A DNA stretch of 64,000 bases, from assembly GCA_021741245.1 (NCBI GenBank), contig JAIOYF010000001.1, forward strand, positions 62,001-126,000, given 5' to 3'. The notes under the pieces were generated by a model. That model worked only from the letters and a program-made list of their open reading frames with translations, did not search any database and was not told the DNA's origin. Positions 8,553 through 16,888 of the stretch are shown piece after piece. Position 1 is the first letter of the stretch. Every line of letters begins with the position of its first letter. Origin of the DNA: Paracoccaceae bacterium (GTDB lineage Bacteria; Pseudomonadota; Alphaproteobacteria; Rhodobacterales; Rhodobacteraceae). Position numbers and translations under genes: made by a program.

Positions 8553-9437
8553 TCAGAGCCGTGATTGATACGAGGCAGGGGTCCAGCGATAGCTGCTGCC
8601 CTGCCGCTCCACATAGCCGACCGAAGGGAAGGGCATATGGTGACCGCTGACCAACAGGCCATCGGTCGCCACCATGTCCAGAACCCGTTTGCGGGTGGCA
8701 ATCGCCATGGCCTTGTCATCGTCAAAGCCGACGATGCTTTCGGGATATTGCAGCGAATAGACATAGTGGTTTGTCACATCGCCCCAGATCAAAAGCGACT
8801 GGTTGTCGCTTTCCACCCGATACATCATATGGCCCAATGAGTGGCCAAAGGCGGCTTCGGCGCTCAGGCCGGGCACAACGCTGTCGCCATCTTCCAGAAA
8901 CGTCATCTTCTCGGCCAGTGGCGGGATGAGTTTCAGAAACATCTCGCGGTTCTGGGCACGTTGGGCCGGGATTTCAGACCCGTCTGACCACGCATCGAAT
9001 TCGCGTCTGCCAATCACATATCGTGCATTGGGATAGGCGGGCACGCCATCCTCCATCACGCCCGCGATGTGATCCGGGTGGCAATGGGTAAAGGCAAGAA
9101 CGTCGATATCTTCGGGCGCATAGCCGGCAACCGCCAGCCTGCGCCGCAATTGGCCCGCATGGTTGTCGCGCCCCATGGCGCCAAACCCGGTGTCAAACAG
9201 AACAAGCTGGCCGCCGATACTGACCACAGTGGGGGTATAGGTGTTTTCAAACCCATGGCTGGGCAGGTTGTTGGTCTTTGCAATGGCCGCAATCTCTTCC
9301 GGGGTCTTGTCCATGGCAAAGGGCGGGTTGACCGCGTCGCGAATATGCGCGCCATCAAGGATGGTCGTCACCTCCGCCGATCCAAGGGTAAAACGGTTGA
9401 TGGTCGGGCGATAGGCGCCTTTAAGAGTGGTGGTCAT
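8553..9437 (-). CDS. Metallo-beta-lactamase-fold hydrolase
   Basis: 294 residues with the full MBL zinc-binding set: THCHPDH at about residues 117-123, a later GHSLGH, the bridging Asp in WGDVTNH and GHH near the C-terminus. The family includes lactonases, glyoxalase II-like thioesterases and sulfatases, and the sequence does not decide between them. No signal peptide. It overlaps the upstream GST gene by 4 bases (ATGA), and a GST beside an MBL hydrolase suggests glutathione adduct handling. Confidence 0.9.
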   Translation of the reverse strand: MTTTLKGAYRPTINRFTLGSAEVTTILDGAHIRDAVNPPFAMDKTPEEIAAIAKTNNLPSHGFENTYTPTVVSIGGQLVLFDTGFGAMGRDNHAGQLRRRLAVAGYAPEDIDVLAFTHCHPDHIAGVMEDGVPAYPNARYVIGRREFDAWSDGSEIPAQRAQNREMFLKLIPPLAEKMTFLEDGDSVVPGLSAEAAFGHSLGHMMYRVESDNQSLLIWGDVTNHYVYSLQYPESIVGFDDDKAMAIATRKRVLDMVATDGLLVSGHHMPFPSVGYVERQGSSYRWTPASYQSRL

Positions 9438-10072
9438 GGCATCGGCACTTCTGTTGTGAATTTCGGGATGGAATAGCCGCGCTGGACGGCAGGGCGCTGG
9501 GCGATGCGCACATACCAGTCCCGCACATTGGGGTAATCGTTCAGGTCAATTTCCTGCCATTCAAACCGCGACACCCAAGGCCAGCAGGCCATGTCGGTAA
9601 TGGAATACATCCCCCGCCCGTCGCCCGCGATATAATCGCGCCCCGCAAGCCGTTCGTTCAATACACGATAAAGGCGGCGGGCCTCGGTCGAATAGCGTTC
9701 CTCGCCATAGGCAGACTTGCCCTTGTTGTATTTGACGAAGTGATGGACCTGCCCCAACATCGGCCCAAGGCCCCCCATCTGCCACATCAGCCATTCGACC
9801 ATGCGCCAGTATTCGGCCCCCTCGCACTGAAACTTTTTATACTTATCAGCAAGGTAAAGCATGATTGCCCCGGTCTCCATCATCTGGATGCCCGTCTCAT
9901 GGTCAACAATGGCGGGGATACGATTGTTGGGGGCGATTTTCAGGAAATCGGGCGCAAACTGTTCGTCTTTCGAGATGTCGATTGCGTGAACGGTGTAAGG
10001 CACGCCCAGTTCCTCAAGAAGAATGGATACCTTTCGGCCGTTTGGTGTGGTCCACGTATAGAGGTCAATCAT
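9434..10072 (-). CDS. Nu-class-like glutathione S-transferase (YfcG/YghU type)
   Basis: 212 residues. The start MIDLYTWTTPNGRKVSILLE carries the TxPNG(R/H)K motif of Nu-class GSTs, which bind two glutathione molecules and show disulfide-bond reductase activity. NRIPAIVDHE and METGAIMLYLA are the expected glutathione-site segments. It differs clearly from the GST at 7699. Co-transcribed with the MBL-fold hydrolase; the GntR gene ends 19 bases upstream on the same strand. Confidence 0.9.
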   Translation of the reverse strand: MIDLYTWTTPNGRKVSILLEELGVPYTVHAIDISKDEQFAPDFLKIAPNNRIPAIVDHETGIQMMETGAIMLYLADKYKKFQCEGAEYWRMVEWLMWQMGGLGPMLGQVHHFVKYNKGKSAYGEERYSTEARRLYRVLNERLAGRDYIAGDGRGMYSITDMACWPWVSRFEWQEIDLNDYPNVRDWYVRIAQRPAVQRGYSIPKFTTEVPMP

Positions 10073-10090
10073 GGTGATGTCCTTTATGGG

Positions 10091-10828
10091 TTATTCGTCG
10101 GATGTCATGGCATGCAGCGTGGCGTTCAGATGCGCCCGCATTGCAGTTTTGGCGGCGGTGCGATTGCGGGCGGCGATGGCCGCAACGATCGCGTCATGTT
10201 CGTCAAAGGAATGATAGTCCGGTGGCGGGCCTGCAATCCCCGGGGACAATTGCCGCCACACCACGACCTGCCGGACCGCATTCATGATCTTGTGCAATTC
10301 GTGCAACAACACATTGCCCGCGCTTTCGGCAATCAGATCATGGAGCGCGTGATCCAGCGCCTCATATTCGTCCCATGTCGACACAAGCCGAATGTCACTG
10401 GCGAGGCTTTGCAATCTGCTGATGTGCAAGGGTGTGGCGTGCAGGGCCGCAAGCTTTGCCAACTCCGGCTCCAGCGCCAATCGGGCCATCATCGCATCAT
10501 GCGGACCCGTGCGTGCCGTCAGTGCCGAGAGTCCGGCGTATGAGGTTGAGGGCGGTGTGGCCACAAAGGTGCCCCGGCCGACCTGCCGAATGATGCGCCC
10601 TTCGACCTCAAGCAGCGCAAGCGCCTTGCGCAGGGCAGGGCGCGTGACATGCAAGGTCTCGGCTAGTCTGCGCTCGGGCGGCAGCCTACTGCCGGTTTCA
10701 TGCCGATCCAGCCAGTGACGCAGGTCCTCCAGCCAGATTGGTTGACCATTTTGCACCGCATTGGCCGATATTATCTGATTATCAGATGCAGCATATTCGA
10801 AACTATCATGCAACTTGAAGCTCGACAT
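10091..10828 (-). CDS. FadR-subfamily GntR transcriptional regulator
   Basis: 245 residues. The winged helix is seen at about residues 35-92, with LPPERRLAETLHVTRPALRK then LLEVEGRIIRQVGRGTFVA. The C-terminal half is an FCD-type helical ligand domain. I chose the ATG at 10828 (MSSFKLHD); extension to a TTG at 10858 adds ten residues without support. It diverges from the alcohol dehydrogenase operon, and a perfect palindrome lies between them (10882-10895). It probably represses that operon until a metabolite binds. Confidence 0.9.
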   Translation of the reverse strand: MSSFKLHDSFEYAASDNQIISANAVQNGQPIWLEDLRHWLDRHETGSRLPPERRLAETLHVTRPALRKALALLEVEGRIIRQVGRGTFVATPPSTSYAGLSALTARTGPHDAMMARLALEPELAKLAALHATPLHISRLQSLASDIRLVSTWDEYEALDHALHDLIAESAGNVLLHELHKIMNAVRQVVVWRQLSPGIAGPPPDYHSFDEHDAIVAAIAARNRTAAKTAMRAHLNATLHAMTSDE

Positions 10829-10881
10829 AGGCCATTCTCGATTTCTACAGTTGGTCAATGTTTGGTGTCACGATTCGCCAA

Positions 10882-10895
10882 ATTGGTCAACCAAT
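10882..10895. promoter_or_regulatory. Candidate GntR operator
   Basis: ATTGGTCAACCAAT is a perfect 14-bp palindrome between the divergent GntR gene and the dehydrogenase operon. It resembles the ATTGGTNNNACCAAT-type sites of PdhR/FadR-subfamily GntR proteins, with a spacer one base shorter. A partial copy, TTGGTCAA, lies 31 bases away at 10851-10858. Assignment to the adjacent regulator is inferred. Confidence 0.5.
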
Positions 10896-10923
10896 GAAAA
10901 AAGAAAAGACGGGGAGCTTACAG

Positions 10924-12093
10924 ATGCACGACGCGAAGGCTTGGGCGGGTGTCACAACAGCGGCCAATATGGAGCTGCCCGATACCATGCGTGCCTGGGT
11001 TCTGGGTGATCCGGACCAACTGACCATGGTCGAAAAGCCGTTGCCGGTTCCGGGGCGGGCCGAGGCTTTGGTGCGCATTGACGCAGTCGCCATCTGCGCG
11101 ACCGATCTGGAGGTGATTTCCTATGGCACCCCGGCGATGGTGGAGGGCGGAAAGCCGTTCAACAAGAATTGGACGCCGGGCCACGAATACATGGGCACCA
11201 TCGCGGCCTTGGGGCCCGGAGTGGATGAGTTTGCCATTGGCGACCGCGTCACGGTGGAAATCCACGCAGGCTGTGGCCAGTGCAAACGCTGCCGGATGGG
11301 TATGTATACCTCGTGCCACAACTATGGCCTGAACTATGGCGAGCGGAACAAGGGCCATCGCGCCAACGGGTTCACCACCAACGGTGGCTTTGCCGAATAC
11401 GCAGTGAACAACATCAACACGATGATCAAGGTCCCTGATCATATGAGCGATGAAGAGGCCACGCTGGTTGTGACCGCGGGCACCTCGATGTATGGGCTGA
11501 CGGAACTTGGCGGTTTGGTTGCAGGCGAAAGCGTTGTTGTGATCGGGCCGGGGCCGATTGGTCTGTTGGCTGTGGCCGTGGCCAAGGCCTTGGGTGCCTC
11601 GCCGGTGATATTGGTTGGCACGCGCGAAAATCGCAACGAAATCGGCCGCCAACTTGGCGCGGATTACATTATTGACGGGCGTAGCGAAGATGTGGTGGCG
11701 CGCGTCAAGGAACTGACCGGCAAAGGTGCCGATTATGTCGTTGATTGCGCGGGCAGTGAAACCACGGTCAATGATGCCGTACACATGACCAATCGCGGCG
11801 GGCGCGTCTGCCTTGCGGCCTTTCCCAAAAAGCCTGTGACGTTTGATCTGGGCTATCTGGCGGTGAACAATATCTATCTTTACGGCATCCGGGGCGAAGG
11901 CCGCTCTGCCACGCACCGCGCCATGGCGTTCATGGCGGAAAAGCGGTTCGATGCCTCGGTCATCCACACGCATACCTTTCCGCTCGACCTGCTGCCCGAG
12001 GCGCTGCGCTATGCGCGCGAGCGGGTGGATGACGCGATCAAGGTGGTCGTGTCGATGCGCGGACGTGGCTCGGCGACCGGGGCAAAATCATGA
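10924..12093 (+). CDS. Zinc-dependent medium-chain alcohol/polyol dehydrogenase
   Basis: 389 residues. Catalytic zinc ligands are visible in AICATDLE (Cys) and PGHEYMG (His-Glu). The structural zinc lobe has four cysteines in CGQCKRCRMGMYTSC. The NAD(P) site is VVVIGPGPIGLLA. The family oxidises secondary alcohols, polyols or sugar acids. I chose ATG 10924 because GGGGAG lies 7 bases upstream; the ATG at 10894 would place the start inside the palindrome. It overlaps the next gene by ATGA and heads the operon that includes a TRAP transporter. Confidence 0.9.
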   Translation: MHDAKAWAGVTTAANMELPDTMRAWVLGDPDQLTMVEKPLPVPGRAEALVRIDAVAICATDLEVISYGTPAMVEGGKPFNKNWTPGHEYMGTIAALGPGVDEFAIGDRVTVEIHAGCGQCKRCRMGMYTSCHNYGLNYGERNKGHRANGFTTNGGFAEYAVNNINTMIKVPDHMSDEEATLVVTAGTSMYGLTELGGLVAGESVVVIGPGPIGLLAVAVAKALGASPVILVGTRENRNEIGRQLGADYIIDGRSEDVVARVKELTGKGADYVVDCAGSETTVNDAVHMTNRGGRVCLAAFPKKPVTFDLGYLAVNNIYLYGIRGEGRSATHRAMAFMAEKRFDASVIHTHTFPLDLLPEALRYARERVDDAIKVVVSMRGRGSATGAKS

Positions 12094-12995
12094 AGGCACG
12101 GCGCGGGATTTATGCCGCGGCGGTATCGCCGTTTGATGCCGCAGGCCGCCTTAACACGGCCGCGCTGATCAGCTATTGCCAGCATCTGCTGACCGAAGGT
12201 GGCTGTGACGGCGTGGCGCCCACGGGAACCACGGGCGAGGGCACATCCATTTCCATGGCTGACCGCCTTGCCCTGCCTGCGGCCTTTGCGCAGGCGGGAA
12301 TTGCCACGGATCGGGTGATTTTTGGCACTGGGGCGCCAGCGGCAGGCGATTGTCTTGCGCTGACACAAGCGGCCTGTGAGGCGGGCTTTACCAATGTCTT
12401 GGTGCTGCCGCCCTATTACTACAAATCGCCCTCCGATGCCGGGGTCTTTGCCTATTACGCCCATCTGATCAACGGCATCGGGCGCGATGATCTGCGCGTG
12501 TATCTGTATCACTTCCCGCAAATGTCGGCTGTGCCGCTTTCGGTAGATCTGGTGCTTCGCCTGAAGACGGAGTTTGGACCGATCATTGCGGGTCTGAAAG
12601 ACAGCAGTGGCGATTTCGCGCAATCGGCGGCGTTCATGGATGCGACCGGCGGCGTGGAGCATGATTTCGACGTCTTCCCCTCGTCCGAAGCGATGCTGTG
12701 GGATGGCCTGGCCAAGGGCAGCGCGGGGATCATCTCGGGGTCCACCAACGCCTTTGGCGCGCTTGCCCAAGCGGCCCTTCAGGCCCCCGAAGGCGATGCC
12801 CGTGATGCGGCCATGGCGCGGGTCAAGGCGGCAAGGTCTGCTGCAGGCAAATATCCCCTGATGGCTGCGATGAAACAGGCCGAGGCTTGGCGCAGCAATG
12901 ATGACGCATGGACCCGAATGGCACCCCCTCTTGTGCCGCTGACCGATGCCCAAAAGACCGCCCTGCGCGCTGACCTTGATGCCTTTCGCGCCTGA
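12090..12995 (+). CDS. Dihydrodipicolinate synthase-family aldolase/lyase
   Basis: 301 residues, the normal length for the DapA/NAL family, which forms or cleaves pyruvate-type aldol products through a lysine Schiff base. The motif TGTTGEG (45-51) binds the carboxylate, the catalytic Tyr is in LYHFP (Tyr 140) and the Schiff-base Lys is in GLKDSSGD (Lys 170). Context with a dehydrogenase and a TRAP transporter points to breakdown of a sugar acid or hydroxy acid, not to lysine synthesis. Start overlaps the dehydrogenase stop (ATGA). Confidence 0.9.
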   Translation: MKARRGIYAAAVSPFDAAGRLNTAALISYCQHLLTEGGCDGVAPTGTTGEGTSISMADRLALPAAFAQAGIATDRVIFGTGAPAAGDCLALTQAACEAGFTNVLVLPPYYYKSPSDAGVFAYYAHLINGIGRDDLRVYLYHFPQMSAVPLSVDLVLRLKTEFGPIIAGLKDSSGDFAQSAAFMDATGGVEHDFDVFPSSEAMLWDGLAKGSAGIISGSTNAFGALAQAALQAPEGDARDAAMARVKAARSAAGKYPLMAAMKQAEAWRSNDDAWTRMAPPLVPLTDAQKTALRADLDAFRA

Positions 12996-13013
12996 ACAAT
13001 TGGAGTAAGACCG

Positions 13014-13481
13014 ATGAAAGATCAAAAAGACCACGGACCGCACCACATTGAAACCAACCCCGATCCTGCGGCCTTTGCCCATTGGCCCGCTGGCGTTTAC
13101 GAGGAAATGTTGGCCAGCCACGACAATGGCTGTGTGGGAACTGTGCTTGTCTCGGAAACGGATCGGGTGCGCGTCTGGCATTTGCATATTCCTGTCGGCA
13201 AACGCTGCGGCTTTCACCGCCATGTGAACCCCTATTTCTGGTCTGCCCTGAACCCGGGCAAGGCGCGGGGCTATTTCTCATCCGGCCTGATCCGCGACAC
13301 GACCCATTATGTTGGGGAAACCAAGCACTTTTACTACGGGCCGGGGGATTACATGCTCCATTCGGTCGAAAACATCGGTGATACCGATCTGGCTTTTGCC
13401 ACGGTCGAATTTCTTGATGGCACAAACCCCGCGCTGGCACTTCCGGACGGTGTCAGGCTCGTCGCACCATCGGCGACGTGA
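13014..13481 (+). CDS. Cupin-fold protein
   Basis: 155 residues. The segment CGFHRHVNPYFWSAL resembles the first cupin motif with paired His, and GPGDYMLHSVENIGDTDLAF resembles the second with a His and the following strand. Such small cupins often bind a metal and act as isomerases, dioxygenases or sensors. It sits 18 bases after the DapA-family gene and before the TRAP genes, so it probably acts in the same pathway. Exact function unknown. Confidence 0.7.
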   Translation: MKDQKDHGPHHIETNPDPAAFAHWPAGVYEEMLASHDNGCVGTVLVSETDRVRVWHLHIPVGKRCGFHRHVNPYFWSALNPGKARGYFSSGLIRDTTHYVGETKHFYYGPGDYMLHSVENIGDTDLAFATVEFLDGTNPALALPDGVRLVAPSAT

Positions 13482-13554
13482 CCGGGGGCAGTCAAAACAA
13501 CTGAAACGAAGGAACTTATAAGGCCGCATGGCCACACATCTGGGAGGAGATAGA

Positions 13555-14607
13555 ATGAAAACTCTTGCGTATAGCATCGCCGCTGCAACGGCATTCGCGA
13601 CGGCGGCTCATGCCGAAGATATCACCCTGCGGATCGGCTCTGGCCACCCGCCGGGCGTGGTTTATGCGGGTCTGATGATCGATTATTTTGAGGTTGAGCT
13701 GAAAAAGCGCGTCGAAGAGCGCACTGAACATACCGTCAATTTTGTTGAAGGATACTCGGGTTCCATCGTCAAGGTCACCGAAGTTCTGGAAGGTGTGCAG
13801 GACGGCGTTCTTGATATTGGCGGCTTTTGCTTCTGCTTTGAACCGTCAAACCTGCCGCTGCATGCGTTTCAGGTGATGCTGCCCTTTGGCACCATGGACC
13901 CTGTCGAAAGCCTTGAGATTGCCAAGGACGTCTACAAAGAAGTCCCTTACCTGACCGATGTGTTCCCCAACGAGTTGAATCAGGTTCTCCTCGCCCGGAT
14001 CGCCGATGGTGGCTATAACCTTGGCACAAAATTCCCATGGAAGACGCTTGAAGACCTGAAGGGCCAAAAGATCGGTGGCGCTGGCATCAACCTGAACTGG
14101 TTGGAAAATGCGGGCGTTGTTCCGGTGTCTTCGTCGCTTGCCACGTCTTACACGGAAATGTCGACCGGGGTTTATGATGGCTTTATCATGTTCCCATCGG
14201 CTTGGGTGAACCTCAAGCTTTATGAACCCGGCCCGTATTATGCGTTGATCGGCTTTGGCTCCATGACGTGGCATGGCATGACCATCAACAAAGACACCTA
14301 TGACTCGCTGCCCGACGACTTCCGCGAGATTTTGCTGGAGGTTGCAGCCGACTTCGAGGCGCAGACCGGCATCGTCAACAAGCGCGAATATGACCGACTG
14401 GTCAACGAGCTGCGCGGGCTGATCACGGTGACCGAGCTTGATCCCGAAGTTCGTCAGGCTTGGGCCGAGTCGCTGCAGGGCTGGGTCAAGAAAACGGCCG
14501 ACGATCTGGAATCAAAGGGTCTGCCTGCCAAGCAGGTGATGAACCTTGTTCTCGATCGGGCAGAGGCCCGTGGCTACACTTGGCCCGTCCGCTACGCGAT
14601 CGACTGA
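13555..14607 (+). CDS. TRAP transporter substrate-binding protein (DctP type)
   Basis: 350 residues with a cleavable signal peptide (MKTLAYSIAAATAFATAAHA). The mature part has the DctP pattern: ITLRIGSGHPPG at the start, VEGYSGSIVKVTEVLEGVQDG and LKGQKIGG. It binds the solute in the periplasm and hands it to the DctQM membrane complex at 14689-16554. Start at 13555 is set by GGGAGGAG, spaced 6 bases. The neighbouring enzymes suggest an organic acid as solute. Confidence 0.93.
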   Translation: MKTLAYSIAAATAFATAAHAEDITLRIGSGHPPGVVYAGLMIDYFEVELKKRVEERTEHTVNFVEGYSGSIVKVTEVLEGVQDGVLDIGGFCFCFEPSNLPLHAFQVMLPFGTMDPVESLEIAKDVYKEVPYLTDVFPNELNQVLLARIADGGYNLGTKFPWKTLEDLKGQKIGGAGINLNWLENAGVVPVSSSLATSYTEMSTGVYDGFIMFPSAWVNLKLYEPGPYYALIGFGSMTWHGMTINKDTYDSLPDDFREILLEVAADFEAQTGIVNKREYDRLVNELRGLITVTELDPEVRQAWAESLQGWVKKTADDLESKGLPAKQVMNLVLDRAEARGYTWPVRYAID

Positions 14608-14632
14608 TCTGCCGACATTCGCGGCCTGAAAC

Positions 14633-14657
14633 GGGATGCGCAAGACCTGCGCATCCC
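14633..14657 (+). promoter_or_regulatory. Intra-operon hairpin after the TRAP binding-protein gene
   Basis: A perfect 10-bp stem (GGGATGCGCA / TGCGCATCCC) with a 5-nt loop lies 26 bases past the binding-protein stop. No T run follows. Hairpins here usually protect the upstream mRNA or reduce read-through, giving more binding protein than permease. Confidence 0.6.
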
Positions 14658-14688
14658 AACCTTTGCATGAATTTAGGGATTGGGATCC

Positions 14689-15189
14689 ATGGCGCTGATC
14701 CGCTTCACCGACTGGCTGACCAAGACACTGATGATCATCGGTGCCATATGGGCGTTTTGTCTTTGCTTTGTGACTTTGGCCGACATCGTGCTGCGGGCCA
14801 TGAGCATTCCACTGTCTGGGACCAAGGAAATCGTGGCCAATTCGGTCGTGATCATTGTGTTCATGCAGGTCGGTTTTGCTGTGCGCAGCGGATCGATGTT
14901 GCGGGCAGATTTCTTGGTGATTTTGCTGCCCAAATGGATGCAAAAGGCGCTGACCGTTTTTGCCCTGATCTTGGGGGCATGCTTTTTCCTGTATCTTCTG
15001 AATGCGGCAGTCACACCGGCCATGCGGTCCTTTACACGGGGCGAGTTCGACGGTGCTGGGGCGCTTCAGGTGCCAGTTTGGCCCGCGCGCTGGGCGATTG
15101 CGATTGGAGCTGGCCTTGCTGGCCTAAACTACATCCTTCTGACGCTGGTCGAGATATTCGGGCTGCGTGTGGAACGGATGGATCTTTAA
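14689..15189 (+). CDS. TRAP transporter small permease (DctQ type)
   Basis: 166 residues with four predicted transmembrane helices, the normal DctQ layout. The motif LADIVLRAMSIPLSGTKEI after helix 1 matches the family. ATG 14689 was preferred to an in-frame TTG at 14680 that would add three residues. It pairs with the large permease 15 bases downstream. Confidence 0.92.
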   Translation: MALIRFTDWLTKTLMIIGAIWAFCLCFVTLADIVLRAMSIPLSGTKEIVANSVVIIVFMQVGFAVRSGSMLRADFLVILLPKWMQKALTVFALILGACFFLYLLNAAVTPAMRSFTRGEFDGAGALQVPVWPARWAIAIGAGLAGLNYILLTLVEIFGLRVERMDL

Positions 15190-15204
15190 GCAGGAACATC
15201 CCGT

Positions 15205-16554
15205 ATGTTTGATATATCAACCGCGGCGATCATCGTCGTTCTGCTTTTGACGCTTGTGATGATGGGCGTGCATGTGGCCGTTTCGCTGGGCGTGACAAGC
15301 CTTGTTGGCCTGTTTCTGACAACGGGGAAGCTGCGCATTGTTGAGGCGACCCTTGCCTCGACATCGGCCGAAGCGTTGCGCGATTTCACCTTTGCCGTGA
15401 TCCCCTTGTTCATGTTGATGGGGGAATTCATGGGCCGATCCGGTGCCGTGACCGACATCTACATCGCGATCAATCGCAGCCTGAAAAGTGTTCCTGCCCG
15501 CCTTGGCATCGCGACCGTGCTGGGAAATACCGTGTTTTCCTTTGTGACGGGGGTTTCCATCGCATCGGCGGCCGCCTTCGCGCGGATCGGTTACCCAGAG
15601 ATGAAGGCGCATGGCTATAACAAGGGCTTTGCGCTGGGGTCTATCGCCGGGTCCAGTGTTTTGGGAATGCTTATCCCGCCTTCGGTCTTGATGATCGTTT
15701 GGGGTATTTTGACAGAACAATCCATCGGGCGGCTTTTCCTTGCAGGTGTTTTGCCGGGGATGCTGCTGGCGCTGATGTTTATCGTCTATGTCCTGTTCGC
15801 GGCATGGTTTCGCCCCGACCTGGTGGGACAGGGCAAGGTTGTGGATACATCCGTCTTGGCCGAGGCCGAGTTTGACAGCAGCAAGGTTGACGTAAAGCCG
15901 GGCCAGTTTGCGATTTCCATAGTTGGCGTGCTGGGCATCATCTGCTCGGTTCTGGGTGGCATCTGGCTTGGCATTTTCACCCCGACCGAAGGGGCAGGGG
16001 CGGGGGCCGCATTGGCCTTGGTCTTGGCCTTTGTCAAAGGCATGACCCCGCGTGGCTTTATCGACGCCATCTATTCGGTGGGAAAAACCGCAGCCCCGAT
16101 CCTGATCTTGCTTTTGTGCGCGGCGCTTTATTCGCGGACATTGGCCATGTCGGGCGTGACGACCGAGATCCGGGAGTTCTTTGTGGGGTCAGGCTTTAAC
16201 GCATGGACGGTGTTTTTCCTCATCGTGCTGATCTGGTTCATTCTTGGGATGATCATTGACAGCATTTCCATCATGTTGCTGACCGTGCCGATTGTTGAAC
16301 CTGTGGCGATGGCCTTTGGCTTTGACCAGCTTACCTTTGCGATCGTCGGTATCATCGCGATTGAGGCGGGCCTGCTGACGCCGCCCTTCGGATTGCTGGT
16401 CTATACGGTCAAGGCGGCGATCCGCGACGACAGCGTGGGTGTTCAGCATATCTTTTGGTCTTCCATTCCCTATTGGTTGATCATGCTGCTGTTGGCGGCG
16501 ATGCTGATGGCCTTCCCCGTGGTGACGAACTTCTTACCCAACCTGATGATGTAG
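15205..16554 (+). CDS. TRAP transporter large permease (DctM type)
   Basis: 449 residues with about 12 hydrophobic helices, matching the usual length of DctM. Family motifs include PLFMLMGEFMGRSG, GNTVFSFVTGVSIASAAAFA, IPPSVLMIVWG and FTPTEGAGAGA. It forms the cation-driven translocation channel with DctQ. It closes the transporter part of the operon and is followed 18 bases later by the DUF1330 gene. Confidence 0.95.
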   Translation: MFDISTAAIIVVLLLTLVMMGVHVAVSLGVTSLVGLFLTTGKLRIVEATLASTSAEALRDFTFAVIPLFMLMGEFMGRSGAVTDIYIAINRSLKSVPARLGIATVLGNTVFSFVTGVSIASAAAFARIGYPEMKAHGYNKGFALGSIAGSSVLGMLIPPSVLMIVWGILTEQSIGRLFLAGVLPGMLLALMFIVYVLFAAWFRPDLVGQGKVVDTSVLAEAEFDSSKVDVKPGQFAISIVGVLGIICSVLGGIWLGIFTPTEGAGAGAALALVLAFVKGMTPRGFIDAIYSVGKTAAPILILLLCAALYSRTLAMSGVTTEIREFFVGSGFNAWTVFFLIVLIWFILGMIIDSISIMLLTVPIVEPVAMAFGFDQLTFAIVGIIAIEAGLLTPPFGLLVYTVKAAIRDDSVGVQHIFWSSIPYWLIMLLLAAMLMAFPVVTNFLPNLMM

Positions 16555-16572
16555 CCCAAGAAGGATACTCCG

Positions 16573-16878
16573 ATGCCCGCCTATTGGCTTGCCCGATCCA
16601 AGATCAATGATCCCGTCGCCTATAAACGCTATACCGATCAGGTCCCTGCCATCATCGCCAAGCACGGCGGCAAGGTTCTTGCGCGCGGTGGCAGGTTTGA
16701 GGTCATGGAAGGCCCCGAATACTTCCAGCGCTTTGTCGTGATCGAGTTCCCGACATTTGAGGCTGGCGTGAATTGCTTTCGCTCGCCCGAATATGACGAA
16801 GCCGCCCGCCATCGCCGTGAGAATGGCGCAGGCGAAGTTCAGACGATAATGCTGGACGCTGGCGAATTCACGAAGTGA
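16573..16878 (+). CDS. DUF1330 family protein
   Basis: 101 residues of the dimeric alpha-beta barrel DUF1330 family, recognisable from YWLARSKINDPVAYKRYTD, the GGKVLARGG strand and RFVVIEFPTFEAGVNCFRS. These small cytoplasmic proteins are common in catabolic operons. Their function is not established. It sits between the TRAP large permease and a quinone oxidoreductase in the same operon. Confidence 0.88.
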   Translation: MPAYWLARSKINDPVAYKRYTDQVPAIIAKHGGKVLARGGRFEVMEGPEYFQRFVVIEFPTFEAGVNCFRSPEYDEAARHRRENGAGEVQTIMLDAGEFTK

Positions 16879-16888
16879 AGGAAAGACA

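Noticed and set aside
12009-13223. A 404-codon open frame on the minus strand
   Set aside because: Antisense to the DapA-family and cupin genes, with no domain and no ribosome site.
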